Shown here: positions 21,347 to 34,164 of the stretch, in pieces
How positions within the stretch are numbered: position 1 is the stretch's first letter
How the letters are laid out: each line of letters begins with the position of its first letter
Assembly (NCBI GenBank): GCA_013397435.1
Contig: VZRG01000286.1
Coordinates: 586,826 to 650,825 of the forward strand
DNA from: Erythrocercus mccallii
Taxonomy: Eukaryota; Chordata; Aves; Passeriformes; Dicruridae
Direction of reading: 5' to 3'
DNA: 64,000 bases
The notes under the pieces: generated by a model
Told to the model about the DNA's origin: nothing
Seen by the model: only the letters and a program-made list of their open reading frames with translations
Databases searched by the model: none
Made by a program: the position numbers and the translations under genes

Positions 21347-24300
21347 GCTGGAAAGGATTTATCCCTTGCTATTAGAATAGGTCATGAGAGGCATAGAATT
21401 TTTTGATATTTGTGTTTTGGGTTTTTTCCCTTCCTCCAGTTCTCTCAACAGTCAGAAAGAACACCTTGATAGTTCTAACTTCAGATATTTGTCTTATTTG
21501 GGATGTGTTTTCCTAATAGACAGCACGTGGATGTTAGTGAAGTGGAGAAATTCTCTAATATGAGGTGGAAGTTTTCAGTATCTCATACAAGAAATACAGA
21601 ATTACCAGTTTCTTCTCCATTTTTCAGACAATTTCATACATTGTGGGCAGATCTTACTATTGGTTCTGTTTTCCTTTGCAATCTTGGACACAATGATGCC
21701 TGCTCTCCAGCCACCTTATTACCTTAAATTACACTGCAGTCTACTGCTTACAGCTTTGGCACACATTAACCAATTTCAAGAGCCTTAGAAAAAGTGCAAG
21801 TATCCCAGGTTAGCATAACTAGCATGAGTAGGGCTCTCTAGTGTTACTGTTTGCATTGAGGATGTCTGGACCTGAACAATTTGTTGCTTGATAGTTCAGA
21901 TGATTTATTGATGCAGGACTGAATTGATCAGCCTCTGTCACTATATATCTGCAGTAATGAGCAGCTGTGTGACTGACTGATAATTAGTCCAGGAGAGTTC
22001 GTAGAGTGTAACCAGAACCACCTTGTCATGCAAGAAATCACAAGACTTCTCAACATTCAACAGTAGTTTCTACAGTAGTTTTCAGATCTTAAACATAGAA
22101 CACCAGCATGCACAAGATAATATTGCTACTTAGAGATGTTGTGGCTGTATAAATTGTATGAATTTGAAATAGTGAGTCTAACTAGTTCTTATATCAACAA
22201 TGTCACACACACAGAGTTTCCATTTCTTTTTGCTTCGTATAGGAAAGATACTTTAATAATTTTTTTTTAATTACTTATCAGCCATAAAATTGGAAGAAGT
22301 CACTGAAAGCATAAAAATACAAAGATATTATTGGGTAGATATTGTTGTTCCTAGACAGAACAGAATTTTGCTAGATTTTCCTAGGCAGGACAGAATTTAG
22401 TGAAGTTTTCCAGACACATTTGTGGTAAATGCAGGAAGTCTGGCCATTAGAGATGTTTTCAAATCTGGAAAATTTTGGATTTGGATGGCACTTCAAGAAA
22501 TCTTGTCTATCAGTTTCCATCATTTAAAACTGATAGCATACCAACCATTGCTAGGATATCCCTAAACAGGTAAAAAACCCCTCAACCCCTTCTGTGGCTA
22601 CGTACATGTATACATACACACACGCACACATTTATAGACTGGGGCAGTTTTAGGGGTTGTTTTGTTTGAGGGATTTTTTTAATGGCATTTTTCCTAAAAT
22701 CTGTCTGATCAGTGCAGGCTATCCAGGTGCTGAGCTGTTTAAGGATAATCTCAGACTTTGCATGTGAGCCTCCACCTACTGTATCTTTATGTTTGCTGGT
22801 TTTGAAAGCATTCATTATGTTAAGTCTTTGACTGGAGTGTTCTACTGATTCAACACTCCCATTTTTAAGGCTGTATTGCTCTTTATTAAATTAGAGTAAT
22901 GTGTTAAAGAGTCAATTAGAAAGAGAACCCCATCGACATGGGCTGTGGAAAAAATGCGTAAAGGTTTATTTCTGCTCTGAAGACACACAGCCTAAATAAA
23001 TGAGATAGAATAGAAGAAATATATACAAACAGCTGCAAAAAGGGTAGACTTTCGCAAGTGGTGTCTAAAATATCTTTTCTGCGTAGCAGTTTTTTTCTCT
23101 TCCAAGTGTTCTTTTAGTGGTTTTAACAGTGAGTTGACTTGACTTGAGAGTTAAAAACAAAATTTCTATGTTGTAGGCCATATTATCATTATACTCACTT
23201 TAATGTCTGTACAACATTAGCATTTGAGACTGCAGGAACTTAACTGCTTTACTTGTTGATGTTACACTGCAGTTGATTTTGGTGAACCATAAAAACTTTG
23301 CCCCTGAAGGTAAAATTACATTGTATGCATGTTCCTAGCATACTGCTTTGGGGATAAATATGTCTTAAATCAACTCATCGCTCACAGCTGAATTCCTTCT
23401 CCAAATGCAGTTTCTGTGTAGATAATAATGTTCAGAAAGACTGATTTTCTGCAAACCATAAAGTTTTTTGAACATAATTCTTTCCTTAAATGTATTTGGG
23501 TAGGATTGGAAAGAATTCTTAAAATCCTAATAAAGATTTTGGGTTTTAGTGAAAGGAAAGGAGCATATACCAACATTTTTAATTAGCTTTCATCGGCACC
23601 TCCAGTTTGTTCATATGTGCTCCAAACATTTGCATATTGTTTCCTCACATTTACATAATAAAAACTTTTGGATTTCATTGAAACTTCTTTCTGTAATTGT
23701 GCTTTTGAAAAATTAAATATGACACCCTGGCTCCTGCTTGCTTGGATCATAGTTTATAGTTAGGATGTCATCACTTGAGACCTTTGTAACAGCTATGTTT
23801 CTGTTGGAGCTTAATATACTGTGGGTTCAGATGGATGTAATTGTGGCTTTGAGGTGTTGGTCTAAAGAATACTGTCTGGGTTTGTACCCAGATGTTGTTG
23901 AATTAGTATTCTGAGTCTTAGATCTTGTCCTGTCTGGAATTTAAATACCATTCCCTTAAAATTTTTGTGTCTTTTATTTTACCTTTTAAATTTGCCTTTT
24001 GTTTTTTTTCAAATTCTTAAGCCATTGAAATCCAGGCAGTAACTTCCAAACCATTTTTACAGCCTCAAATGGATGAAGTACCTGTTTGTCCCCTCAGTTT
24101 AATTCCCAAATTAATTATAGTTATAAAATTCTTACATCTGAATCTCTATTTTTCTTAGAATATGTAAGGGCAGCAAAAAAAGTCCCTACACAGTAGGCAA
24201 GACTTTGAAATTTGAACAAGTTTGTTATGTTTGAGAGGGCAAGTCTTTTGTTGCAACATGGTTGATTTTTGTGCGTTTTGTCTTTTTTTCTTTTCGGGTG

Positions 24301-25058
24301 GGTTTTAGTTTGTTTTGGTTGTGGATTTTTTTTATGTTGTTTTTCTTTGTTTGGGGGTTATTTATTTGTGGGGCTTTTTTGGTGTTTTGTTTGGGTTTTG
24401 GTTTTTTTTCTTTCCTAATTTTGTTGCTTTCTGAAATGATACCTTTGGTTTCAGGATTGAAATTCCAGTTTTATTCCTGCATGGAGAAAAGAGACATAAA
24501 CTCCCCCATAGTGGGCAATCTATATGGGGTTTTCTTATGTTTAGCAATCTTTGACCCATACCTCCCCTGTTCAGTGAGTAGAAATGGCAAGGTAACTTAG
24601 ATGAGGGTGGCTACAGATCTGCTCTCCATGTAAATCATGAAGTGAACGTGGAGGGGAGAGAATTCAAGAAATCTGCTAGTAGACAAAATGCCTTAAAAGT
24701 ATTTCCTTACAAAAAGAGCCTTTCTTCTACCCCCCCCGAGTATATATTAATTGGTTATAAACCTTATTTTGAGGTTGTTACTCACCTAATTATTCACACA
24801 GCAGTGCATGGTGGGATTCACAGGTACAGTTACTGTTCCATGGTATTGGCAAGAAGTCTTTTCTGTGGAACAGAGAATTTTTAGTGTACAGCTCCAAATT
24901 CTATAATTAGTTATATAGCAAAGGATTCAGAAAAGTGGCAAAATATATACAAGTGGTTAGAAGTTTAACCAATTAGCCTTTAAGTTGTCTGTCTGCATAT
25001 GTCATTATTGTAAGTGTTTTAGCATCTGGTGGCATTTATATTTTTTCTTTCCCTCCAG
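21347..25058. other. Intron upstream of first visible exon
   Basis: AT-rich intron with a short CA-type simple repeat near 22608-22630 and a T/G-rich low-complexity stretch at about 24262-24420, whose open frame (F/L/G-rich) I regard as spurious. It ends in the polypyrimidine tract TTTTTTCTTTCCCTCCAG before the exon at 25059. No transposon or upstream ARB2A exon was recognised. Confidence 0.5.
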
Positions 25059-25124
25059 ATCATTACTAAATATATTTATGAACTACTGCAGAACGAATGC
25101 CACTTGAAGAAAGTAACTCTTCCA
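25059..25124 (+). CDS. ARB2A: ARB2A (FAM172A) internal exon, 22 codons
   Basis: 66 bp, phase 0 at both ends. It translates to IITKYIYELLQNECHLKKVTLP, which closely follows the vertebrate ARB2A segment just before the Arb2 domain. The acceptor is TTTCCCTCCAG and the donor GTAAGT. The next exon continues in the same phase at 34165, after a 9040-bp intron. ARB2A is a mainly nuclear protein known as a co-transcriptional splicing regulator that binds CHD7 and AGO2, and it is related to the fission yeast Argonaute-chaperone subunit Arb2. The exon is too short to start with its own methionine. No upstream exon was found in the window, so the gene begins before it. Confidence 0.93.
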
Positions 25125-26819
25125 GTAAGTATAATTTATTTTCCCAGAGTCATTGTTTTTTTGAATCTGTCTCAGCATAGCCTGTGAAGGGTGTGTGCAG
25201 TACATTGTCTCAGGACATTGCGTTCGCATGTGTGTGCATCTGGAGGTGTGGTTCCACCTCAAGTCACGTGTGTTTGATTTCTCCAACTGAGCCTTCCTTA
25301 CCTTATGAGATACCCAAATTTTCAAAATGTGCTTTTAATAGGAGAGTCATTAGCTTTCTGAAAAGTATTTGTGGATATTTAAAGATGTCTATAGGTGGAT
25401 GTAGACTGAGAGAACAGAAATGTCTTTGCAGGTGGCAGGCTACACTCACATTGAGTATCAGTAAACTACTCCAAGTCATTTTTTAAAAAATGTTTTTTCA
25501 GTAATTTGTAATATGTATGTAATATAAAGTGCTTATGTTGCTTAGTGAAAATACTTTATCAACCCTTGGAAAAGATGAAGTGTTCCCCCACATATCAGAG
25601 TGTTTATAAATACATGTGGTGTGGTGTGATATGATGATGATGCTCAGGTATTTTTATACTCTATACTGGAGAGTGCGAGGGAGACTGGAGTGTGACAGCA
25701 CTGTGTAGATATTCCATCATTATCAAGGATTCCTATGCTCTTTGAAGTCATTTGAATTGCTGTTTTCACAGACAAACCTTCATATTCAGTCAAGGAAAAC
25801 CTGTTTAGGCTATGGAAGGAAAAGGTCTTTTGCCTTAACAGTTCTGTAACATTTCACTATTCCCATTTCCATTCCCTGAGTGTTGCTTAGGGAATGTTTC
25901 GATGACCTGCCCGAACTACTTATAGTTTCCTAGAAGGGCTTTTTCAGTGTCTCATGGTCATGGCAGAAGGAACTGAGGTACGAGCTTCACAGAGACAGTC
26001 GAAGGGCAGTCAGTGCTCAGAGCCTTGTGCTTGCACCAGTGCCCTGAGAACCGAGACTGAGGAAGCATTTCCCCACTTCAGATTTTTCTGTGTAGACAGA
26101 TATGGGATTAGGTTCATCATGACAGTCTGCCTGGTGCAGTGATAGTTAAGATCTCCAGCTTTTTTGGCTGATTTTTATTCTTGGTGATGTGTTAGTCCAA
26201 GAAGTACTTCCAGAAAGATAACGTGTCAAAAGACTTCTTAGGCCATGTCGCACTTCATCTGTGAAACCATGAAGCTGTCATTTATAAACTTCAAAGTGCC
26301 CAGATTTTAAGGCTATAGGACTGTCTTTGATTCCTAAAAAAGAATATGAAGCATATGCATATAAGTAGCACAGTGCTAAGGCTGATCAATTAGCTCTAAA
26401 ACATGAAGATGAAGAAACTTGGGATATGAATTACAGCATCTCCATCACCTATGTCACACCTGTGGTGGTTCATCTGGCTCTAAGGTTCGGATTTCTTGAC
26501 TTGGAAGAGGAATGGCCCTGGCAAGTTCCCATTTTTGGATTAATCTCGGTTTACTTGTATTTAGAAATTGTGTGGTAAGCATGGATACGGTTGTTCAGTA
26601 ATACATTTAAGCTATTCTCAAATGTATTATTTCAACTTCTGTTAAGTGTCATAATTTAATTGCATTCTGGAGCAAAGTAAGAAAGTACAAAATATGCAGG
26701 TGTCAATTGTGAGCATTGTGGAAAAATTCACAAGGTGCAAACACTGTTCTTTAGGAAGGGCTGTTATGTGTAGCCAGCCCTCACCACAGTCAAAAATAGG
26801 TTCTGAAGGCATATACAAA

Positions 26820-27279
26820 TGTAGTAATGCACCCCCCACACCTGAGTGGGCATTTCTGTATAAGGAAATGATTTCAGCTTATTGCTTGACTTTTTAGGAA
26901 GTTTAACTAGAAAGTTCTATGTTCTTCTCTTTGTAATTGGCTCAGTACCAAGAGATAAGTACCTATTGGCCCTTGTCACTGTTCATCAAAACCTGTGCCC
27001 CTTGTCATTGGCAAATTTCCAGAGGATCGTCCTTGATCATTAAGCAGAAAAGGTGACAGAACAAAGAGGCCAATGGCATTTTAGGGGTGTTGTAGCAGGT
27101 GCAGGATCTGTCCTTTCACTGTGTTTGGCTTATTCCTTGTTTTGTAATATTTCAGTTACTTTATTAAACTTATTTGATTTTTCAAGATATGCTCAATCAT
27201 GCTGTCTTGCTACTTGTTTTTCAGCCAACTCTGAAAGGGCTGGACCCTCAGGTCATATGGGGGATTTCCCCCTCCCATA
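26820..27279 (+). mobile_element. Solo LTR, 460 bp (copy 1 of a pair)
   Basis: Begins TGTAGTAATGCACC and ends CCCTCCCATA, flanked by perfect TACAAA at 26814-26819 and 27280-27285. It is similar along its whole length to the reverse complement of 30480-30939, which has the same length. ATTAAA at 27162-27167 is the likely polyadenylation signal. The TATA position is degraded here (GCAGAAAAGG near 27043) although intact in copy 2. A 6-bp duplication fits ERVK-like integration, but class is inference. Sense to the host gene. Confidence 0.9.
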
Positions 27280-28249
27280 TACAAAAGTGAAAAATTGAAA
27301 CAATATATCTAGAAGTTGAAAAATTAAAGCTGTGTAAAAGCTAGGTTTAAATCACCACTGATAGATTCCCAAGCAAGGACACAAAACCCTATAGTTTAAA
27401 CTAGTAAAGGAAACTAATAAACGTAATAAAACAGCTTTTAGGATGAGAATAGAAGAGAGTATAAATGTTGGCAAGTTACATATAAAATCACAAATTCACA
27501 AAAACCAAATTCGAGGAGCTTGTTAGAGTTTTAAAGGCTAATAATAAAATAGAGCTGATAAGGCCAGTAGCTGAGCTGCAGCTAAAATGAACACCGAAGT
27601 CAAATAAGCAAAACTAACATTATTATTTCCAATACTACTTGTCAAATGTCCACATACTTAACTTTTTTTCCTAAACATGATATAATTCTGAGCAGCTGTC
27701 TGAAATTTGTCATATCGATAGCAGAGACCTTACGACAAGTTAATATATTGTACAATAAACAAATTCCAGGATTCCTAGGGTTCTGTAAGAAGTCAAACAT
27801 GAAGCTGCAGAACAACCAACTTATATTTAACTTACTGCTGAAATCTGCTAATAATAGTAGTTGTAATAATATATTGGGGGAAATGAGTACAAGTTTCTTC
27901 AAAAAAAATTGTAGAATTCATTGCAGGTGTCAGAGATCACATGAAAAAGAAAAATCTTGCCAGTAAAGGAGTATAAGTATTTCCAATGAACTGTCGAAAA
28001 ACTTAAATGCTTTTTAAAAGCAGGAGTCCCCTTAAGACTTAATTGGTTAAAAGGGTGTTCATGTTTTACACATGAAATAAACTGTTACCAGTGAAATGGT
28101 ATTAAGGCCTGAGATAGTTGTAAGCAAAAAGGAAAAAAGGAATTAATACAAGCTAACAAACTTTTCTGGGTTTTTTTTCTAAAATTATTTGGGATCGTTA
28201 AATCTAAAGCTGATTATGATGAGTTGGGAAGTTATTTCTTGATGCTGAA

Positions 28250-28935
28250 TAACTGGATGATTAAATAACAGGAGATTCAATTCTGGTAAATACAAAATTA
28301 TGGGGAAGATAACTCACTGTAAACACAACAATGGCCTCTAAATGAGCTATCACAACTCAGGAAAGAGCTTGAAGTGATGGTGAATAGTTCTCTGAGAACA
28401 TCAGTGAGTGCTTAATGGCAGTCAAAAACCCTCAAAGCAAATAGGATGTTAGGAATTATGAGATATCGAGAACAAAACAGAAAAACATCGTCATTCCACT
28501 CATTATGTGGGCCCTCATGTTAAACACTGCATGAACTGTGGACACCATATCAAAAAGGATATGAAGAATTAAAAAGAAATACAGAGGAGGGTTGCAAGGA
28601 TGATCACAGGCATGAAATGCTTTTCAGACAAAGAAAGATTAAACAAAGATTCTTCAGCTTGGAAAATAGATGACTGAGGAAGGAATATGACAAATCTATA
28701 AAATCATGAAAGGTGAAGAGAAGATGAATAGGGAATGGGTTTTTGCTTTTTTCATAATAGAAAACCTAAGGGGCATCAAGTTTAAATTATCAGGCAGGAG
28801 ATCTCTACTCAAAGAGACAGTACTATTTCATATACGTCCCAATTATATTGTGGAACTCATTGCCACAGAATACTATCAAGGAGAAAGGTATAAATGCATT
28901 AAAAAAAAATCATTTGACGATATTAAGGTGGGATA
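28250..28935 (+). mobile_element. Old, diverged CR1-type LINE 3' fragment
   Basis: Recognised from GTTAGGAATTATGAGATAT, ATCAAAAAGGATATGAAGAA, CAGAGGAGGGTTGCAAGGAT, TTCTTCAGCTTGGAAAATAG, TCTATAAAATCATGAAAGGT and TATTGTGGAACTCATTGCCA in CR1 order. It is far more diverged than the other CR1 copies here and matches an older CR1 lineage shared with other reptiles. The left boundary is approximate. No coding frame remains. Confidence 0.72.
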
Positions 28936-29129
28936 GGTGCCTTGAACTATTGTACGTGCTTGCCTAGTTGTATAAACTGTGGCTTGCAAGGTTCTAGAGT
29001 TACTGCTGTCAAAGCCAGTCAAGCAAAGCCAGTCAAGACTCACTCTGTAACCACTCTGTTTTGTTACTGTTCCCCTACGCAACCTGCCTGTTGTGAGAAA
29101 TGAGACCTTGTTCTGACCAAGATGGCATA

Positions 29130-29244
29130 AATATATATATACATAGATATCTATATATATTAATAAAATAAANNNNNNNNNNNNNNNNNNNNNNNNNNNN
29201 NNAAAAAATATATATATATTTGTGTGTGTGTATGTAAACAACCT
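29130..29244. repeat. AT dinucleotide tract containing a 30-base assembly gap
   Basis: TA-rich and TG-rich simple sequence on both sides of Ns at 29173-29202. The gap is probably an unresolved microsatellite; 30 may be a placeholder and not the real length. Frames crossing it are artefacts. Confidence 0.9.
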
Positions 29245-30070
29245 TTTTAAGTGAATATTCTAGAGATGAAGACAAAACTTTTTTTCTTTTAACCTTGTCA
29301 TAGGTGATCAGAAAGTTGATGTACTGGCTTTCCTTTTTCTGTCAGCTGACAATGTAGTTGGCAGTGCTGTGATTTTTGAATATTTGAAATGTGGTTTGGG
29401 ACTGTGTTAGGTGGAGTGGGCTTTTTCAGCATGAAAAACATGGAAATAATATGCTTCAAAAGTTTAGCATGATAGCGTTTTATGTTCTCTCATCTTCCTT
29501 AATTTCAACCTTGTGTGTAAAGTCCAACTTGCTGTCTTCGTTTAGTTCTCTTAGGTGGCAGCTTCAGTTTTGGATAAAAAAATTAATTAATTTCTTTTCA
29601 GATATGAAAGTAAGACCAGCTGGCATATCAGGAGAGCTTGCCCATGCTTGTATTATGCCAGTGTCTTTGACTAAACAATTCTGAACATTTTTTCCTACAC
29701 AGAGAGGCCAAGATCTATGTTGCATTATTGTTACAGTAAAGCATTGCAGTTCTAATAATGTTCAACATGTACTACTGGACATGAAAATTTTAATGAAGAG
29801 TCTCCTGTTTAGGGAGAGGCCATTCAGTTACTACTTTTAAAGTTTCATGTTGTGCTCCACTGAAGGTTATGTTAGGAATAAGAGGAAAACTGCATTTTTT
29901 TTTAGCCAGATGAGGTGTTTGTATTTCTCTAGTTTTAGTATCATAATCAGTGATTGATTTTTGCTCTTCTTTAGCTGTTGAGGACAAATAGAGTGTGCTT
30001 CTGAATTAACTGCATCTTTAACAGCTTCTGGGGAAGCCTGAGATGGAAGTTTAAATAATTAGTAACATCT

Positions 30071-31085
30071 TGTAGTGGTTTTAAGCCCAGCTGGAAATTA
30101 AGCACCATGCAGCTGCTTGCTAAACCCTCCTTTTACCTCCCCAACACCAGTGGAATGGGGAGGAGAATCAAAGTAAAACTTGCTGGTTGAGGTAAAAACA
30201 GTTTAATAACCTAAAGCAAATAAAATAATATTGGTAATGGTAAATGATAATAATAATAAGACAAAAAAAACCAGTGATGTGCAATGCTAGATGCCAGACC
30301 CCTGATTCTTGAGCCCAGACTGGGCATGCTTCTGGATAACTCCCCCAAGTTTATATCCTGGGCATGATGTTCTGAAATATTCCTTTGCCAATTCAGGGCA
30401 CCTGTCCCAGCCATGGTCCCTCCAAGTTTATTTTGCATACCCTCTCACTGGCAGAGCATGAGAAAAGGAAAGGGAAGTCTATGGGGGTGGAATGTCCCAT
30501 AAGATCTGAGGGTCCAGCCCATCCAGATTTGGCTGAATAATAATTAGCGAGACAGCATGATTGAGTGTGTCTTGAAAACTCAAAAAGGTTTAATAAGAAA
30601 ACTGAACTGTTACAAAATAAAGAATAAGCCGAGCACAGTGCAAGGGTAGATCTTGCACCTGCTACAACAGCCCGAAAATGCCATTGGTCCCTTTGTGCTG
30701 TCACCTTTTATACTTAATGATTGAGGAGGGTCCCCAGGACATTTGCCAATGACCAGGGGCACAGATTTTGATGAACAGTGACAAGGGCCAACAGGTGCTT
30801 CTTTCCTGGCACTGGGCCAATCACAAAGAGAAGAACATAGAACTTTCTAGTTAAACTTCCTAAAAAGTCAAGCAGGAACTTGAAGCCATTTCCTTATACA
30901 GAAAGACCCACTCAAGAGTGGGGGTCGTGCATTACTACAGAAGTCCTTGACTTTGGATAAACACAACTTAACAAAAACCTAAGATATCAGTGTTTTATTA
31001 ATACCATCCTCGTTCTGAAGCCAAAGCACAGCACTGTATCAGCTACTGAGAAGAAATTAACTCTATTCTGGCTGAAACCAGGACA
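30071..31085 (-). mobile_element. Outer antisense LTR, split by copy 2 of the 460-bp LTR
   Basis: The + strand left end is TGTAGTGGTTTTAAGCCCAG and the right end CTGAAACCAGGACA. Removing the inner LTR and one duplication leaves about 549 bp. CATCT (30066-30070) and CATGT (31086-31090) flank it, a 5-bp duplication with one difference. In LTR orientation GATATAAAC lies at 30357-30349 and ATTAAA at 30207-30202. The type is one I recognise as common in songbird genomes. Antisense to ARB2A. Confidence 0.85.
30480..30939 (-). mobile_element. Solo LTR, 460 bp (copy 2), nested in an older LTR
   Basis: On the minus strand it begins TGTAGTAATGCACG and ends CCACCCCCATA, flanked by perfect GAAGTC at 30474-30479 and 30940-30945. 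It has the same length as copy 1. TATAAAA is intact at 30712-30706 and ATTAAA at 30594-30589 (minus strand). It interrupts the U3 region of the outer antisense LTR, so it is younger than that element. Confidence 0.92.
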
Positions 31086-31090
31086 CATGT

Positions 31091-34000
31091 TTAATTGGCA
31101 GTGGCACTGAAATGTCTCACCTTGCAGTCTTCTCAGTTATCAGTGCTTTCCTCTTTCACTTCGACAGGTAAAAGTTTATCCAAGAATTACTTTTCTTTGA
31201 GAAACAATGGTCTGTTATCTCCAATGCACGTTTCTTTTGCTGGTTTTGTTACCTAAGTGAAGTTAATACTTGTTTGTAAAATTTCCACAGATTTTAGGTT
31301 TGTTAAGTTAGTTGTGGTAATAGTCAAGTGTTGCTTAGTTGCCTGTAATATTGATCAGCAGTTGTCAGTTTTACCTTTTTGATCGGAAAATTATAAATCA
31401 GGATTCTCAATACTGTGAAGACTTTAACCAAAGTGAGTTAGTGAGTTTTAGGTTGAAACACATAGAAGATGACTTTTCATCCTGGAAAACAAATGAGCAG
31501 ATTTTTCTCTCCTCCAGCTGCTCACAGGTCTCACAATCTTTTTTGAGTCTTTTCAGTTTCAATTCTACTTATTTGCCATGTTCTTTCCTCCAGTTACAGT
31601 TTATACCTACCTTGTAGGCTCTAGGCTCATTATTTTTTGTAGTGTGTCTTAACTGAAATAAGAAAAATACCTAGTAAAAAATAATAAGGAAAATACTAGT
31701 GGATTTTTTTCCCTTTTCAACATTCAACCTTATAAACCTCCAATATATAAAATAAAAGATTCCTGGAGCCTAGTCGGGTCTCATACATCTTGGGTTAGTA
31801 ATGGCTAATTGTTGATGTGGTAGTGTGGATGACAATAAGATTAGATTTCAATTGTAGCTTGATTTTCTTCTATATATTGATAGCAGCTGTGCAAAATGCT
31901 AGCTAGTGTGCTGCTGAAATACTTTATAGACTGATACTATTGTATCAGATGAAAATTCATTTGAGACAGAAATCATATGGAAAAAAGAAATTCACTGAAA
32001 ACATTAAGAATCTCTTATATGTAGAGATCTCACTATATCTGCCTGCATTCATAAACTTTAAGAAATTATTGTGCATTGGGAAAATAATCCAAGAAAAAGA
32101 AAATGAAGCAGTAGTGTTAAACAGTAAATTATGATTGTAATTTAGATAGGTTTGGCATGCCTAGCTGCAGATTACTGGAAGATTGTTCTCACCTGTTAAT
32201 AACAGCGTTGAATGAAATTGTTAAATTAATCTAAAAAACATTTTCCTGTATTTATTCAGTTTAGATTTAAGTGATCAGATATCAGTGTCCTTGAGTAGGT
32301 TCAGAAGAACAAGTGGCTAAAAATGCAAGTTATTTTATGTGGCCTCAGTGTGTCCAACATTAAACGGTATTCTATCTATCAATAAAGTAAGGTTGTGTAT
32401 AAGAGTGACTTTTACATGCATTCTTTAGTGAAAGCTGGATCTGATAAATTATTACTGTTTGAAGGTAAATTAACTTGACAAAAGTCTCTAAATATGTTTA
32501 ATTTTGGGAAAAGAATCAAAAGTATTTTTTTATTAGCTTGGTAGATATTTTTAGCTGTTTAAAATTAACTTCTTTGCAGAAATGTGAACTAGCTATACCT
32601 TCTAGTGCAAATAATTACTAAGTGGTAATATTTCCTATACACTACACAATATTTTAGTTTATAAGTGCTAAAGCCTACAGCTAAGTTACACATTTGCCTG
32701 AAATGCAAATTCACAATGGTGTTTTCCTAATTATAATGTTGCAAATATTCAGTTTGTGGGTAGAAGTCAGTTACACCTTGCCAAGTACTATCTGAGACTC
32801 AGTGTTGGCTGGCTTTTTACCTAATCTGTGTCACTCTTTAAGATGTCAATACTGCTATTTCAGAAGCAGCAGCATGATCTGACTGTAGCCTCAGTCTACT
32901 CAATAGAACATATTCTTTACCATATTTTCTATTTTTGCACAAAGTATGAGAGCAAGTGAGTACATTTCCTGTGCAAACTCTGAGGCACGTGAGATGTTAC
33001 TTTATTTTGGAGCAGGGTAATAAGTTCTTCAGTGCTATGACAAATATTGAAGAGGGACATGACCATTCTTTCATTTACAAATTTATTTTGTTCAAGTAGC
33101 CTCATTGATTTAATTAAAAAAAATGTTTGGTAGGACTTACATTAAAGAAAGTCTGAGGATGCATGCAGAATTAATTTTTCTTCTTAGAAGGGTAGTTAAG
33201 AATACATACACATATATGAAGAGAAATGAACATAATCCAAATAGCCAATTCCTTCTTTCTCAACATGGGGATCATAACCTGATCTGTTTTTCTTCTCTGC
33301 TGCAGAGTATGTTCCTAGCAGCTGGACAGTTAGGCTCTGGGTGTGGAGGGGTGTGGAGTACAGTAGGAGGGGGAGATGTGCCTGTTTTATTCTTTTTTTT
33401 ATGTATTCATATGGTGGAAAGAGAAGAATGAGTAGACATGAGGATTTGTTTTGCCCTCATGGTATCAGGACAGTTCTTTTGTCTTAAATAAAAAGTGCTG
33501 CTTTACTCCCTTTAAGACAAAATGTGCTATTAGGTTACAATTTGTTGAATGTCAAACATAATTGCTGGTCTCTTCCTACAGTGAAATAGCTAAGCCTTGA
33601 CCCTGTACAGGATGATTCTTAATGAAGCTATTATTTAGAACTAAATTGGATTTCTATATTTTATTAGACCTATCCTATTAAATTTGTAACAGACAAATTT
33701 ACAGTACTGGTTCCTGTATAGCTTATTGAGTATTTATGTTGACGTGGCTGATTTGGAACTCTCCAGGAGGTTTTTTCATATCATGTAAGAATTTGTTTTT
33801 GCTTTAGGTATATCAGAGGTGAGAAATTACTTGCTCCTTTCCCTCTTGCCACCTCCAATTGCTCATTTATGGACTTTCTTCCTTTCCTGTAAATTTTTGT
33901 AAACAACTTTCAAAGCTTAAGCACACCTTTTACCCCTTTTCTTAATTTTAAATGTCCCTTGGATAGCTGTTCTAAAATGTAGTATGTTTATATGTTTCAA

Positions 34001-34164
34001 AGTTACATTGCATATTTTGCTTTATTTTCATTTAGTCATGCATTAAAATGGTTGTTAAATGGTGAATGTTTTTATGTAAATTTGGTAGATAACTTTATAA
34101 CTACAGATTTTCTTTCAAAGAATTTTATTGATGCATTACAAATGTGTGTTGTCTGTAATTGCAG
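31091..34164. other. Intron sequence before second exon, nothing recognised
   Basis: AT-rich intron without LTR or CR1 similarity that I could see. It ends in GTTGTCTGTAATTGCAG before the exon. Open frames at 31339-31617 and 33123-33431 have no recognisable motif. Confidence 0.5.

Larger units (their letters stand above)
25125..34164 (+). other. ARB2A: ARB2A intron between the two exons (9040 bp)
   Basis: Bounded by donor GTAAGT at 25125 and acceptor TGTAATTGCAG ending at 34164. It carries the two 460-bp LTRs, an outer LTR, an old CR1 fragment and an assembly gap. Stretches without recognised features are 25125-26813, 27286-28249, 29245-30065 and 31091-34164. Its true length depends on the sequence behind the gap. 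Confidence 0.85.

Noticed and set aside
24262..24600. 112-codon frame rich in F, L, G and W that looks like a membrane protein
   Set aside because: It is translated from a T/G-rich low-complexity stretch, which gives hydrophobic residues in any frame.
27053..27298. 81-codon frame similar to a minus-strand frame at 30393-30704
   Set aside because: The similarity arises because both lie in copies of the same 460-bp LTR; it is shared non-coding DNA and not a gene family.
28876..29275. Two minus-strand frames running through the N gap
   Set aside because: They contain unknown residues from the gap and a translated dinucleotide repeat, so they are artefacts.
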